Assembly: GCF_003046315.1 (NCBI RefSeq)
Contig: NZ_PZZP01000002.1
Span: forward strand, 62,001 to 126,000
DNA length: 64,000 bases
Source of the DNA: Desmospora activa DSM 45169
Lineage (GTDB): Bacteria; Bacillota; Bacilli; Thermoactinomycetales; DSM-45169
Reading direction: 5' to 3'
In this document: positions 16,622 through 26,316 of the stretch, piece by piece
Numbering within the stretch: position 1 is the stretch's first letter
Layout of the letters: the number at the start of each line of letters is the position of its first letter
The notes under the pieces: generated by a model
What the model saw: the letters and a program-made list of their open reading frames with translations, nothing else
Told to the model about the DNA's origin: nothing
Databases searched by the model: none
Program-made: the position numbers and the translations under genes

Positions 16622-16704
16622 AACAAACCCCCTTTTCCACCATGGAACGATAACTTCCCAATCGTTTGCATACCTTGGAAGCAAAGAGAAAGGAGGGCAG
16701 AACA

Positions 16705-17211
16705 ATGGGATCCTCCCATAAAAATGAAACCGATTTTTCAACGGATATCGAGTGTCAGCCGCTTCGCCTGCAAGATGCCCGTCGCGCCTTGGAACACACG
16801 CTGTATGCAGACGCCATCCTATTCACCCTGAGCGAGCAATGGGAACAGATCCCCGGGATCGGCGGAAAGCCCGGCCTCTCCTCATTTCGTCGCGACCACG
16901 GACAGGCAGCCAATCAGCATACAATCGCTCGTGGCTGTTTGGAGCGGATGATCGGAGGAGACTGGCATGAAAGTATCCTGCAAATGCTTGTGGTCCATAT
17001 GTACGAGGGTCGCCGCTATGATTCATTAAAGCGGGGATCCTTATTGGAAGCTCGCCGCTCGGTTTCCCGCAAATGGCAAGTGATTTTGGAAAACGGGATC
17101 GGATGGCTCGATTACAGTGACGAAGCTTGGCACCATGCGATGGTGTTGTCTCAGGAAGCCATCGGCAGCAAGCGTTGGAGTTTACTTGCCCCCAACTGGA
17201 AGCAAGGATAA
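16705..17211 (+). CDS. Hypothetical protein, 168 residues
   Basis: This is a soluble protein with a good AGGAGGG site before the ATG. It is inserted on the plus strand between the dgkB and gat blocks, which are otherwise minus-strand. Helical segments predominate: LRLQDARRALEHTLYADAILFTLSEQW and LLEARRSVSRKWQVILENGIGWLD. The central part has several Arg, His and Cys residues (QHTIARGCLERMIGGDWHE). There is no membrane segment, no recognised motif and no obvious partner. It may be lineage-specific. Confidence 0.65.
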   Translation: MGSSHKNETDFSTDIECQPLRLQDARRALEHTLYADAILFTLSEQWEQIPGIGGKPGLSSFRRDHGQAANQHTIARGCLERMIGGDWHESILQMLVVHMYEGRRYDSLKRGSLLEARRSVSRKWQVILENGIGWLDYSDEAWHHAMVLSQEAIGSKRWSLLAPNWKQG

Positions 17212-17319
17212 ACGGGGTTCCCCTGTCTTCGCTCACTCTCTATTATATTGCCGTTTCCGTTTGTTGGTAATCAATAAAAACGTATCACAAAAGAGATCGC
17301 CTTGCATACAACCAAGAGG

Positions 17320-17337
17320 GAGCCAATCGGCTCCCCT
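17320..17337. repeat. Short perfect inverted repeat
   Basis: GGGAGCC and GGCTCCC flank a 4-base loop. There is no T run on either side, so its role as a terminator is doubtful. Confidence 0.4.
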
Positions 17338-17370
17338 TCCCATGGTTGAAAGTTGGATGTGAAAAGCTAG

Positions 17371-17500
17371 GTGCCCCATCCGGTATCTTTGATTGGATTT
17401 TAGGGAGGGATGGATTTTCCGAATGAGCGACTTTGCCACGCATGGAGCGAAAGCGGAAATCCACTCCCGACCGCCCGAACAACCTTTGTTGATGGGGCAC
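17371..17500. repeat. 130-bp segment bounded by 10-bp inverted repeats
   Basis: GTGCCCCATC (17371-17380) and GATGGGGCAC (17491-17500) are exact inverted copies. Inside, GGATTTTCCG and CGGAAATCC form a second imperfect pair, so a long cruciform or structured RNA is possible. No gene is seen in 17212-17539, apart from this element and the following terminator. Confidence 0.5.
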
Positions 17501-17506
17501 TAGTCC

Positions 17507-17533
17507 AGAAAAAGCTCGTCCAAGGGACGAGCT
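17507..17533 (-). terminator. Terminator of the gat/membrane-protein operon
   Basis: AGCTCGTCC / GGACGAGCT has a 3-base loop and on the minus strand is followed by TTTTTC. Confidence 0.85.
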
Positions 17534-17539
17534 CTCCTA

Positions 17540-17839
17540 CTATCGGGTGATTCGTCTGCGGGCCTGTAGCGCAAACCAAGCGAACAACAGACTAACCAGA
17601 CCGAACAACACCCCGTTTTCCACATAGAAAAACTGGATCATCGCATTTCCCAACAGGAGCAACGCCAACAAAACATAGATCGAGCGGGAAAAGGGGTTGC
17701 CGCGAAACTCAAACAGGAGTACAAAAAAGTAGAGCGCGATCACATAATAATGGACCGCGACAGGAGGCTGATCCTGTAGAGATCTCGTTCCAAAGAACAA
17801 GAAGAATACGACGATCGCCCCGTATAAAATTTGCACCAT
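17540..17839 (-). CDS. Small integral membrane protein, 99 residues
   Basis: This protein has about four hydrophobic segments: ILYGAIVVFFLFFG, HYYVIALYFFVLLFEF, SIYVLLALLLLGNAMIQFFYV and GVLFGLVSLLFAWFAL. It ends in a basic tail RRRITR. It starts 29 bases after the gatB stop and is followed by a strong terminator, so it is probably the last gene of the gatCAB transcript. I do not recognise a family. The small size and high hydrophobicity argue for a structural or accessory membrane role rather than transport, but that is inference. Confidence 0.72.
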   Translation of the reverse strand: MVQILYGAIVVFFLFFGTRSLQDQPPVAVHYYVIALYFFVLLFEFRGNPFSRSIYVLLALLLLGNAMIQFFYVENGVLFGLVSLLFAWFALQARRRITR

Positions 17840-17868
17840 AAAAACACCTCATTCGTTCAACGGGACGT

Positions 17869-19302
17869 TTATGAACCGATTTGGTCCCGGATCAGCTGGT
17901 TGACCAGCTTGGGGTTCGCCTTTCCTTTCGTCGCTTTCATCACCTGTCCCACCAGGAAACCCAGCGCGCGATCTTTTCCGTTTTTCAGATCGGCGATGGA
18001 TTGAGGATTCGCTTCCAGCACTTCCGTGACGATCGCTTTCAGTTTTCCTTCGTCACTAATCTGCACCCAGCCTTTTTCCTCGACGATCCGTTTGGGATCT
18101 CCCCCTTTTTCCACTAGCTCTTTAAATACTTTTTTCCCAATTGTATTGCTGATAATCCCCTCTCCGATCAAGCGGATCATCGCAGCCAGAGCCGACGGTT
18201 GGATCGCGGTCTCTTCCAGTTCTTTATTCTCGGTATTTAAATACCCCAACAGCTCACCGGAAATCCAATTGGCAGCTGCTTTGGGTTCGGCGTCGGCACC
18301 CACGGTCTCTTCATAAAATGCAGCGATTGTGGGTGTAGCCGTCAACAGATTGGCGTCATAATCGGACAAGCCGAAGTCGGACCGATAGCGAGCCTTACGC
18401 GCATCCGGCAGTTCCGGCAACGAGTCTTTTACGCGTTCACGCCAAGCAGCATCAATATGGAGCTGCACCAGATCCGGTTCCGGGAAATAGCGATAATCGT
18501 GAGCTTCTTCCTTGCTGCGCATCACCTTGGTTTGATTTTGGTCTTCCAACCAGCGCAATGTCTGCTGCACAATTGTGCCGCCTTGGGCGAGCACCTCCGC
18601 CTGCCGCTTCTCCTCATACACCAACGCCCGCTCCACGTTGCGGAAGGAATTGAGATTTTTCATCTCTGTCTTCGTGCCAAAGGGCTTGGTTCCAGCCGGG
18701 CGCAAGCTGATGTTGGCATCGCAGCGCAGCGATCCTTCCTCCATCTTGACATCGGATACACCGGTGTATTGCAGGATCTGCTTTAGTTTCTCCAGATAAG
18801 CGCGCCCCTCTTCTGGAGAGCGCATATCCGGCTCGGAAACGATCTCGATCAGGGGGACGCCCACCCGGTTGTAGTCTACCAGGGAATCGCCGCCGTAATC
18901 CGAGTGATTCAGTTTGCCGGCATCCTCTTCCAAATGAACCCGTGTAATGCCGATACGCTTCTTTTCACCGTTCACTTCAATCTCCAACCAGCCGTTTTGA
19001 CCGATGGGTTGATCATATTGCGAGATCTGATACGCCTTAGGCAGATCAGGGTAGAAATAGTTTTTGCGGTCAAACTTGCTGGTTGCGGCAATCTCGCAGT
19101 TAAGAGCCAAGGCGGCTTTCATCGCAAAATCCACCGCTTGTTTGTTTAAAACGGGCAACACACCGGGATGGCCCAAGCAGACCGGACAGGTGTGGGTATT
19201 GGGAGGGGCTCCAAACTCGGTGGAACATCCGCAAAAGATTTTCGTTTGCGTAGAAAGCTCTGCATGTACTTCCAGTCCGATCACCGTTTCAAATTGACTC
19301 AT
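17869..19302 (-). CDS. gatB: Aspartyl/glutamyl-tRNA amidotransferase subunit B
   Basis: This 477-residue tRNA-binding and kinase subunit of GatCAB converts Glu-tRNA(Gln) or Asp-tRNA(Asn) to the amidated form. The N-terminal signature [24 protein letters not shown] is intact, as are the zinc-type cysteines (CGCS and CPVC). The catalytic cradle has [20 protein letters not shown], and the YqeY-like tail domain ends with [20 protein letters not shown]. Its ATG overlaps the gatA stop by four bases (ATGA), with GGAGGTGG upstream. Confidence 0.96.
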   Translation of the reverse strand: MSQFETVIGLEVHAELSTQTKIFCGCSTEFGAPPNTHTCPVCLGHPGVLPVLNKQAVDFAMKAALALNCEIAATSKFDRKNYFYPDLPKAYQISQYDQPIGQNGWLEIEVNGEKKRIGITRVHLEEDAGKLNHSDYGGDSLVDYNRVGVPLIEIVSEPDMRSPEEGRAYLEKLKQILQYTGVSDVKMEEGSLRCDANISLRPAGTKPFGTKTEMKNLNSFRNVERALVYEEKRQAEVLAQGGTIVQQTLRWLEDQNQTKVMRSKEEAHDYRYFPEPDLVQLHIDAAWRERVKDSLPELPDARKARYRSDFGLSDYDANLLTATPTIAAFYEETVGADAEPKAAANWISGELLGYLNTENKELEETAIQPSALAAMIRLIGEGIISNTIGKKVFKELVEKGGDPKRIVEEKGWVQISDEGKLKAIVTEVLEANPQSIADLKNGKDRALGFLVGQVMKATKGKANPKLVNQLIRDQIGS

Positions 19303-20756
19303 GATTCCCCACCTCCCACTTGCGGATCCGGCAACCGCTCCGATTGTTGTTCATAAGCATGGGCGACACGCAACACACCTTGCTCATCAAAAGCTTTGCC
19401 TATAATTTGTAGACCGACCGGCAAGCCGTCAACCAGACCACAGGGCAGGCTGATCGCTGGCAGGCCGGCTAAATTGACTGGAATGGTACAGATATCATTT
19501 AAATACATGGTGAGAGGATCGTCTGTCTTTTCTCCCAGGGCAAACGCCGTCGTCGGTGCAGTCGGTCCCACTACCACATCATATTTTTCAAAAATGGCTT
19601 CAAAGTCTTGGCGAATCAGGGTGCGCACTTGTTGCGCTTTGCGGTAATAGGCATCATAGTAGCCGGAGGAAAGGGCGTAGGTTCCCAACATGATCCGACG
19701 CTTTACTTCAGCCCCAAAGCCGGTGCTGCGGGTGCGGTGGAACATATCGATCAAATTCTCCCCTTCCACCCGAATACCGTAGCGCACCCCGTCATAGCGT
19801 GCCAGATTGGAAGACGCCTCCGCCGGTGCCAACAAGTAATAGGTAGCCACCGCATACTCCGCATGGGGCAAGGAGACCTCTTCCACCGTTGCCCCCAGCC
19901 GCTCCATTAATTTCAACGCTTCTTGTACACGTTGTTTGACGCCTGCATCGATGCCTGCTCCCATCATCTCTTTGGGGACAGCTACTTTTAACCCCCGGAT
20001 CTCCCCAGTCAATGAAGCGAGATAATTCGGTACATCTACTTTGGCTGAAGTGGAATCCTTGGGGTCATATCCGGCGATGGTTTGCAATACTGCCGCCGCA
20101 TCTTCCACATTGCGGGTTAACGGCCCAATTTGGTCCAAGGAAGAGGCAAAGGCGATTAGACCGTAGCGGGACACCCGTCCGTAAGTGGGCTTCAGCCCCA
20201 CCACTCCGCAATAAGAAGCCGGTTGACGGATGGAGCCGCCGGTGTCGGAACCGAGGGCAAAAGTCACCTGTCCCGATGCCACCGCCGCTGCCGAACCTCC
20301 GCTGGAACCACCTGGAACACGCTTGAGATCCCAAGGATTGCGCACCGGATGAAAACCGGAGTTTTCATTGGAGGAACCCATGGCAAACTCATCCATATTC
20401 ATTTTCCCTACCATATTAGCTCCGACACCGTTCAACTTTTCCATCACGGTGGCGTTATAAACAGGAGTGTAATCACCCAAAATACGGCTTCCTGCGGTGG
20501 TAGCCACACCGGTTGTGCTGATGTTGTCTTTCATACCCATGGGAATCGCGGATAGAACATCGTCTGCGACACCCTGTTCATCCAGGGCACGGGCACGCTG
20601 GCGCACTCCCTCTTCATCCACCATCAGAAACGCCCCCACTTGCCCGTCCACTTTTTGAATGCGGTCTAAGGATGCCTCAACAAGATCAACTGCGGTAATC
20701 TCTCTTTGTTTAACCCGTTTATGTAAAGAACGGATGGTTTCTTTAATCAGCGACAT
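19299..20756 (-). CDS. gatA: Aspartyl/glutamyl-tRNA amidotransferase subunit A
   Basis: This 485-residue amidase subunit hydrolyses glutamine to supply ammonia to GatB. The amidase signature is intact: the catalytic lysine in MGMKDN near residue 77, cis-serine and serine nucleophile in [14 protein letters not shown] followed by [14 protein letters not shown] near residues 150-180. It sits between gatC (15 bases upstream) and gatB (four-base overlap). The ribosome binding site AAAGGAGGG is strong. Confidence 0.96.
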   Translation of the reverse strand: MSLIKETIRSLHKRVKQREITAVDLVEASLDRIQKVDGQVGAFLMVDEEGVRQRARALDEQGVADDVLSAIPMGMKDNISTTGVATTAGSRILGDYTPVYNATVMEKLNGVGANMVGKMNMDEFAMGSSNENSGFHPVRNPWDLKRVPGGSSGGSAAAVASGQVTFALGSDTGGSIRQPASYCGVVGLKPTYGRVSRYGLIAFASSLDQIGPLTRNVEDAAAVLQTIAGYDPKDSTSAKVDVPNYLASLTGEIRGLKVAVPKEMMGAGIDAGVKQRVQEALKLMERLGATVEEVSLPHAEYAVATYYLLAPAEASSNLARYDGVRYGIRVEGENLIDMFHRTRSTGFGAEVKRRIMLGTYALSSGYYDAYYRKAQQVRTLIRQDFEAIFEKYDVVVGPTAPTTAFALGEKTDDPLTMYLNDICTIPVNLAGLPAISLPCGLVDGLPVGLQIIGKAFDEQGVLRVAHAYEQQSERLPDPQVGGGES

Positions 20757-20770
20757 GTTCTCCCTCCTTT

Positions 20771-21061
20771 TTACTCCTCAAACACCGGCGGTACACGGAA
20801 CAACCCCTCTTGTTGATCCGGGGCGTTTGCCAGCGCCTGCTCCCGTGGCAGCGAATCTTTCCGCTCGTCTTCCCGCAATACATTGGCCATCGGCAACACA
20901 TGGCTGGTGGGCTCCACCCCATCAGTATCCAATTCATTCAACTTTTCAGCGAATCGTAAAATATCGTTTAGTTGTTCGGTATACATCTGTGCCTCTTCTT
21001 CGTTCAGGTCCAACCGGGCCAACTTGGCCACATGTTCCACTTGCTCTTTTGAAATTGCCAT
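20771..21061 (-). CDS. gatC: Aspartyl/glutamyl-tRNA amidotransferase subunit C
   Basis: This 96-residue subunit stabilises the GatA-GatB interface. The family pattern is clear: [21 protein letters not shown], then [36 protein letters not shown]. It is the first gene of the operon, with CGGAGGTGG before the ATG and a probable promoter about 65 bases upstream. Confidence 0.95.
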   Translation of the reverse strand: MAISKEQVEHVAKLARLDLNEEEAQMYTEQLNDILRFAEKLNELDTDGVEPTSHVLPMANVLREDERKDSLPREQALANAPDQQEGLFRVPPVFEE

Positions 21062-21125
21062 CTTTCCACCTCCGTCTGGTCCAGTCCCTTCTCAACCGCT
21101 ACGGCACGGCAAACATTCTTCTGAC

Positions 21126-21150
21126 AGTATAGCACAAACCGGCACCATTC
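21126..21150 (-). promoter_or_regulatory. Probable promoter of gatCAB
   Basis: On the minus strand TATACT at 21131-21126 is preceded by TGC, an extended -10. There is no strong -35. Confidence 0.45.
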
Positions 21151-21360
21151 TACTCTGGTCGCCATGTGAGAATCCTGCGACGATATGAACTTCAAATAAA
21201 TTTAACGAGATAAGAAAGGATCAAACCTTTATTTTTGGTTCCATTGCAAAGGTTTTTATGGTACAAATCTAATTATAAACCCTCATAGAACTATAGTATT
21301 AATATTATTTTCATATTTTACAGAAAATGTCGAGTTCCCTATCCCTTGACATACAGTGGT

Positions 21361-21380
21361 GTGGTCAGCGGTGGTCAGCG
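21361..21380 (+). repeat. Tandem 10-bp repeat upstream of the permease gene
   Basis: GTGGTCAGCG occurs twice in direct succession, 10 bases after a TTGACA (21346-21351). No matching -10 is found at the right distance. The repeat occupies one helical turn per copy, so it may be an operator. The rest of 21200-21428 is A/T-rich without a recognised riboswitch. Confidence 0.4.
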
Positions 21381-21428
21381 TTTGAATTCTTTTGTTTGAT
21401 ATACATAAAAAAGGAGTGTGTATGTACG

Positions 21429-22784
21429 ATGAGTAGCAAAAAAACAGAAGACCTCATCATGTTGACAAAAGATTACTCACGGGAACCTGTTCCTCTATCC
21501 GAACGTCGGAGTTGGATTCCCCTTACTTTGATCTGGTTGGCGATGGGGGTGGATCTGTCCGCACTGGTGCTGGGGTCCACCCTCGCTTCCGGTTTGACAC
21601 TGTTGGACGCCATCATCGTGGTTTCAATCGGGTCATTCATATTAGCTGTCATTGGGGCCGTCTGCTCATACGTCGGATCAACAACCGGTTTATCCACCGC
21701 CATGATCAATCGTTTTGCCTTTGGTGAGCGCGGTGCCTATGTGGTCATCATCGTAGCCAGCATAGCCATGTTCGGCTGGTTTGGTGTTACCGCCGGTTTT
21801 TTTGGAGAATCCGCCTCTTATACGTTAGCGGCTGTAACCGGATTGGAAATTAACCCCAAATGGCTCGCCCTGGTCGGGGGGCTGTTGATGACAGTAACCG
21901 CCACCATCGGTTACAAAGCGATTGAAAAGTTGAGCATGGTTGCCGTCCCTCTGATGCTGGGAATGTTAATATCGATGATCTATAAATTAATCGCCGGTGG
22001 CTCAGAAAATCTAAATGCGCTTTTGACCATACAACCCCCAGATTCAATGGGGATCGGTATGGCGATATCCTTAGTTGCCGGAGCGTTTATCAGCGCCTGT
22101 TCCCATTCACCCGATGTCGGCCGCTGGGCGAAAAAGCCGAGTGACGCCGTTCTCTCCGGATTTTTCGGCTTTTTGATCGGAAACAGCCTGATGATGTTTT
22201 TGGCCGCCTTTTTAACCCGCCTGACGGGAACGGAAGATGTGATTCAAATTATGCTCGCCATCGGTTGGGGGTTTGCCGCCGTCATCATCCTCATTCTGGC
22301 CCAGTGGACCACCAACGATAACAATATGTATTCACTGGGATTAAATCTTTCCATCATGTTTAAATGGGTTCCAAAATCGGTTCTTACCATTATTGCCGGT
22401 CTGTTGGGAACCGGTTTAGCAGTAGCGGGCATCTATGGTCGTTTCATCGATTTTCTGACAATCCTCAGTCCCTTTGCCGCCCCGTTTGTAGGAATTTATC
22501 TGGTAGAGTATTTTTTCTTAAATCGGAGCCGTTTTAAAATGGCGTTTATCTACCAACATAAAGTGAAACCCTTTTACTGGCATTCTCTCCTAGTATGGGG
22601 AATTGCATCGTTGCTGGGGCTGATGACTACTCCTGCCGCTGATGGCGGGCTTGGGAAACTGACCCTGACCCAGATACCCATTTTGGACGGCTTATTGACA
22701 GCGATGCTGTTGCAATTCTTACTGGGAAAAATAATCGCCCGCATCCAACAGAAAAAAGACCTCTCCAAAACCACTGTTGCATAG
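21429..22784 (+). CDS. NCS1 family cytosine/purine permease (CodB-like)
   Basis: This 451-residue transporter has about twelve membrane helices, belonging to the NCS1 nucleobase-cation symporter family. Features typical of CodB-like members are VPLSERRSWIPLTLIWLAMGVDLSALVLGSTL at the N terminus, the FGERGAY loop, GWFGVTAGFFGESASY, and ACSHSPDVGRWAKKPSDA. AAAGGAG lies eleven bases before the ATG chosen here. It stands alone, with no deaminase or hydantoinase gene nearby, so the nucleobase cannot be chosen. Confidence 0.87.
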   Translation: MSSKKTEDLIMLTKDYSREPVPLSERRSWIPLTLIWLAMGVDLSALVLGSTLASGLTLLDAIIVVSIGSFILAVIGAVCSYVGSTTGLSTAMINRFAFGERGAYVVIIVASIAMFGWFGVTAGFFGESASYTLAAVTGLEINPKWLALVGGLLMTVTATIGYKAIEKLSMVAVPLMLGMLISMIYKLIAGGSENLNALLTIQPPDSMGIGMAISLVAGAFISACSHSPDVGRWAKKPSDAVLSGFFGFLIGNSLMMFLAAFLTRLTGTEDVIQIMLAIGWGFAAVIILILAQWTTNDNNMYSLGLNLSIMFKWVPKSVLTIIAGLLGTGLAVAGIYGRFIDFLTILSPFAAPFVGIYLVEYFFLNRSRFKMAFIYQHKVKPFYWHSLLVWGIASLLGLMTTPAADGGLGKLTLTQIPILDGLLTAMLLQFLLGKIIARIQQKKDLSKTTVA

Positions 22785-22785
22785 A

Positions 22786-22816
22786 AAAAAGCTTCCCGAC
22801 CGGGAAGCTCTTTTTA
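22786..22816. terminator. Bidirectional terminator between the permease and GDSL genes
   Basis: AGCTTCCCG / CGGGAAGCT is flanked by A6 and T5, so it serves both convergent genes. Confidence 0.88.
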
Positions 22817-24070
22817 TTGAAACAACTGCAGATTTACTTCTTCCGCCATCCGCCGGTATCCGGCATCACTGGGGTGGAGATGATCGCCGGAATCATATAC
22901 GGGCAACATGCGATTGGGTCGCTCCGGATCGCGAAGTGCTGCATCAAAATCGATCACGCCGTCAAATTCGCCGCTGGTGCGAATCCAATGATTGACCTGG
23001 CGCCGGACGAGGTTTCCTTCTTCCGTGTAATAATCCGCCCCGCCATAGGGAGTCAACGTCCCCCCGTATATCTTTAACCCGCGGTCGTGCGCCTGGGTGA
23101 TCATTTGCCGCATCCCGGAAATAATCGCATCGGGATTGCGTTCACCGGGTGTATGCCCGATATCGTTGATCCCCTCCAACAGGATAACATGGGTTACCCC
23201 TGACTGGTCGAGCACATCCCGCTGAAAGCGGTCCAGTGCTTTAGGGCCGTATACCGGATCATCACGCAATATCTTATTTCCCGATATGCCGGCGTTCATC
23301 ACACCCCATGACAATCCTTCCGCTTGAAGGCGTTGCGATAAAAAGTCAGGATAGCGGGCATTAGCTCCACTGGTCGATCCGGCGCCATCCGTAATGGAAT
23401 CCCCCATACAAACAATCCCCACTGTATCTGTGGGAGCCAATACATCCAACCCCGTTATCCAGTACCAGGAATAGGTCCGCCGGATAAAGGGATCGGAGCG
23501 ATGATCCGTAGAGAAGTTCCCCTCTTCCGATATGTACGAAGCTTGTTTCGCCAAGCGGTGCCATGTGATAGGGCCGCTTTCCCCCTTCACATACAGGCTA
23601 ATCGCCACATCCTGTTCACGGGAAACCGCAAAGCGGACGGGATCACTCATAATCGACTGACCCGCTGCCAACGTGATGCTCTTTCGCCCATTAAACCGCA
23701 ATTGCCGCTGGCTACTGGGAACTGTGGTCGCACCATCGAGGACATCTGCAATATATCCCTCTTCAAAGGTGACCGGCCTTTCGCCAAAAGTGTTAGATAA
23801 ACGAATCCGTACCCGATCTCCATTTAAATGAGGGCGTACAATCATGCGAACCGTTTGGTTGGATACCCCTTCCGTCGCTTCTGCGGAGGGATACTGGGGG
23901 CTGGCAGCCCATGAGCCCACCCAGGTTTTCTGCGGTGGTTGCTCCGCTTTCGCCTCAGCTACATACTGTATTTCCACTCCAGTCGCTTCACTTCTTTTAT
24001 CCGTGGTAACCATAGCCCAGGCTGTAATCAACAGTACCGACAAGAACATCCCGATCCAAACTCTTTTCAT
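22814..24070 (-). CDS. Secreted SGNH/GDSL hydrolase
   Basis: This 418-residue exported esterase-like protein has a signal peptide (RVWIGMFLSVLLITAWAMV), an N-terminal beta-sandwich-like region of about 170 residues, then an SGNH domain. All four blocks are present: I, VGIVCMGDSITDGAG (Ser); II, NAGISGNKIL (Gly); III, LEGINDIGHT (Asn); and V, SGDHLHPSDAGYRRMAE (Asp and His). The architecture resembles secreted GDSL lipases/esterases of the lysophospholipase L1 group found in Actinobacteria and Bacilli. The ATG at 24070 has GGAG-type spacing; a frame extension upstream is ignored. Confidence 0.88.
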   Translation of the reverse strand: MKRVWIGMFLSVLLITAWAMVTTDKRSEATGVEIQYVAEAKAEQPPQKTWVGSWAASPQYPSAEATEGVSNQTVRMIVRPHLNGDRVRIRLSNTFGERPVTFEEGYIADVLDGATTVPSSQRQLRFNGRKSITLAAGQSIMSDPVRFAVSREQDVAISLYVKGESGPITWHRLAKQASYISEEGNFSTDHRSDPFIRRTYSWYWITGLDVLAPTDTVGIVCMGDSITDGAGSTSGANARYPDFLSQRLQAEGLSWGVMNAGISGNKILRDDPVYGPKALDRFQRDVLDQSGVTHVILLEGINDIGHTPGERNPDAIISGMRQMITQAHDRGLKIYGGTLTPYGGADYYTEEGNLVRRQVNHWIRTSGEFDGVIDFDAALRDPERPNRMLPVYDSGDHLHPSDAGYRRMAEEVNLQLFQ

Positions 24071-24275
24071 CTCACTGACTCCACTCCCATGCAATCATTC
24101 AGCAATTTCCAGTCCAGCTTTCTCCAATTATCCGAGTCCAAGCAAGTTTTTCCGACATAACCCCATTTTACTCCTGATTGGATAAGGTGCAAATGAAAAT
24201 TGCATGAAAAAATATGAATCCTTAAGAATTGGATCTTCCATGGTAAGATGGAGAAAAAACGAACGAGGTGTTTGC

Positions 24276-24878
24276 GTGCGCCAGCGAAATAAACTGTTTC
24301 CAGCGGTAGCCTTTGTGGCGATCACTGCGTTGACCGTCCATTTTGCTGTTGTCATCCTATCACTTACACCGGACAATCCGGTTAAAAACCGCCACCAAGA
24401 TGCCATCAACAAATACACGGATCCTCTATTCACGCAAAATTGGATGTTATTTGCGCCCAATCCCGTTTCACAACACCGCAATCTTTCGGCCCAAGCCCGC
24501 ATCGCCAACCCCCAAAGCGGTGAGATAACGGAGACGGAATGGGTGGACATTACCGGACCTTTGATCAAAGAAAAGCAAGAGAATCGGATCTCCTCCGAAG
24601 CGATTGTAGCCCGTCACATTATTTCCGGACTGCGGGCCTACCTGAGCAAGGACAAAGGACGTCAGCGAGATGGGGAAAAGATGTTGCAACGGGCGGCGTC
24701 CACCGCATTGGCCCATCACTGGTCGGATCAAGACATCCGCGAAGTTCGCCTGCGCATCATCACCCAGGCGGTTCCTTCCTTTCAAGAACGGTATCTCCCC
24801 GATGATTCGATCCAACGGAATTTTCATGAATCCGATTGGCTTCCCTTCGCCCCCGCCGAAGAGGAGTGGCCACGATGA
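24276..24878 (+). CDS. DUF5819 family membrane-anchored protein (SdpA-like)
   Basis: This 200-residue protein has one N-terminal membrane helix (LFPAVAFVAITALTVHFAVVILSL) and an extracytosolic domain containing the family core NKYTDPLFTQNWMLFAPNPVSQHRNLSAQARI, that is, the W.LFAPNP signature. It starts at GTG, 24276, with GAGGTG upstream; longer in-frame starts lack a site. The stop overlaps the next gene in an ATGA junction. DUF5819 genes are usually paired with HTTM genes, and the pair resembles SdpA-SdpB, which mature the SDP cannibalism toxin of Bacillus. The SdpA comparison is inference. Confidence 0.75.
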   Translation: MRQRNKLFPAVAFVAITALTVHFAVVILSLTPDNPVKNRHQDAINKYTDPLFTQNWMLFAPNPVSQHRNLSAQARIANPQSGEITETEWVDITGPLIKEKQENRISSEAIVARHIISGLRAYLSKDKGRQRDGEKMLQRAASTALAHHWSDQDIREVRLRIITQAVPSFQERYLPDDSIQRNFHESDWLPFAPAEEEWPR

Positions 24879-26239
24879 TCCAACAGTTGGAGCGGTGGCT
24901 TTCTCATCCCCACCACTTGATTGGTGTAGCCCTATTCCGCATCTTCACCGGGGTTGGCATCAGTTTTTATCTGATTTATCATTGGCCGGAGCGACATCTA
25001 CTGTGGGGAGATACCGGGTTGTGGCCGCGGGAAGTATACCTGGCGGAAGCGGCAGATAGAGGTATCTGGACGCTGTTTCACTTAACAGAATCCCCTTGGC
25101 TGCTGGAAGCTGTCTATGGAGGCGGATTGGTCGTTTCCTTCCTGTTTACGATCGGATTGTGGACACGCCCGCTGAGCATTGCGGTCTTTCTCGTCTTTTG
25201 GTCTTTATATTATCGTAATACCAACGTGCCTAACGGCGGAGACAATCTCATCCGGATTCAACTCTTTTTTCTGATGTTCACCCAGGCGGGAGCGCGTCTC
25301 TCTGTCGATGCCTGGTTGCGACGGCGCAGTGGAAAACCACCTTCTCCCCTGAGTCGTATGCTTCGCCCTTATGGCGCCCTTTTTCACAACCTCGCCGTCG
25401 TAGCCATGGTGGGACAATTGTTGTTTCTTTATTTTACAGCGGGTATATATAAAGTAATGGGGTCGATGTGGCAAGAAGGGACCGCCGTCTATTATGCCAT
25501 GCGTGTTCAGGATTTCGTTTGGCCCGGGGTTAGTAAGGTCATATGGGCCTCTGAAGGGGGGATTGTCTTTCTCACCTATTCCTCTGTGCTGTTTCAGATT
25601 GCGTTTCCTTTTTTGCTTCTCAACCGCTGGAGCAAATACGCCGCCATACTGGGAGCCCTACTCTTCCATGCCGGTGTTGGCCTCATGATGAATCTAGTAC
25701 TTTTCTCCTGGTATATGATCGCTTGTGAGTGGCTGTTGCTAAGTGATCGTGAATACCGCTGGTTGAAAAATACCTTATCCCCACTTCTCCCACGGAAAGG
25801 AGGGCTCACCATGAAGCATGGATCAAGCGAGAATAATCGCCCATCCGCCATGTCCATCACCGTTTTCTATGACGGCTGGTGTCGTTTCTGCACCAAAAGC
25901 GTCACTACCGCCTCTCGCCTCGACTGGTTTGGGTGGATTCGGTTTGTCTCCTTCCGGGAGCCGGGAATCATCCAACAGTGGAATTTGGATCCGGAAAAGG
26001 TGGAAAAGCGGCTGCACAGCACGGCGGACGGCATTCACTTCCGTGAAGGGATTGACGGGATTATACACATGGTGGGGCGACTCCCGCTGTTGTGGCCCAC
26101 CTTGCCCTTTTTACAACTCGCCAAAATACTCGGCTTGGGACAGCGCCTCTATGATTGGATCGCCAGCCGCCGTACCATTATTCCCACCGGCGGCTGCGAC
26201 GAACACTGTGAGATTAGGAAACCGAAAGATGGAGCCTAA
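24875..26239 (+). CDS. HTTM (vitamin K carboxylase-like) protein fused to a DCC thiol-oxidoreductase domain
   Basis: This 454-residue fusion has two parts. Residues about 1-310 form an HTTM domain with many helices (GVALFRIFTGVGISFYLIYHW, then LFYFTAGIYKVMGSMWQEGTAVYYA), homologous to SdpB and to gamma-carboxylase. Residues about 325-454 form a DUF393/DCC domain: ITVFYDGWCRFCTKSV has the C-x2-C thioredoxin-like motif, followed by GIDGIIHM and IASRRTIIPTGGCDEHC with three more possible thiols. ATG overlaps the upstream stop. Pairing a membrane carboxylase-like domain with a disulfide oxidoreductase suggests peptide or protein thiol modification at the membrane. Confidence 0.85.
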   Translation: MIQQLERWLSHPHHLIGVALFRIFTGVGISFYLIYHWPERHLLWGDTGLWPREVYLAEAADRGIWTLFHLTESPWLLEAVYGGGLVVSFLFTIGLWTRPLSIAVFLVFWSLYYRNTNVPNGGDNLIRIQLFFLMFTQAGARLSVDAWLRRRSGKPPSPLSRMLRPYGALFHNLAVVAMVGQLLFLYFTAGIYKVMGSMWQEGTAVYYAMRVQDFVWPGVSKVIWASEGGIVFLTYSSVLFQIAFPFLLLNRWSKYAAILGALLFHAGVGLMMNLVLFSWYMIACEWLLLSDREYRWLKNTLSPLLPRKGGLTMKHGSSENNRPSAMSITVFYDGWCRFCTKSVTTASRLDWFGWIRFVSFREPGIIQQWNLDPEKVEKRLHSTADGIHFREGIDGIIHMVGRLPLLWPTLPFLQLAKILGLGQRLYDWIASRRTIIPTGGCDEHCEIRKPKDGA

Positions 26240-26316
26240 AAAATAAAAAAGACGGCAAAGGGAGTCATCTTTGCCGCTAAGGGAAGAGGGAAGCGATTCC
26301 CGATATAGCCCCTTTT

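Noticed and set aside
21200-21428. Purine riboswitch before the cytosine-permease-like gene
   Set aside because: The conserved junction sequences and three-helix pairing could not be found by eye.
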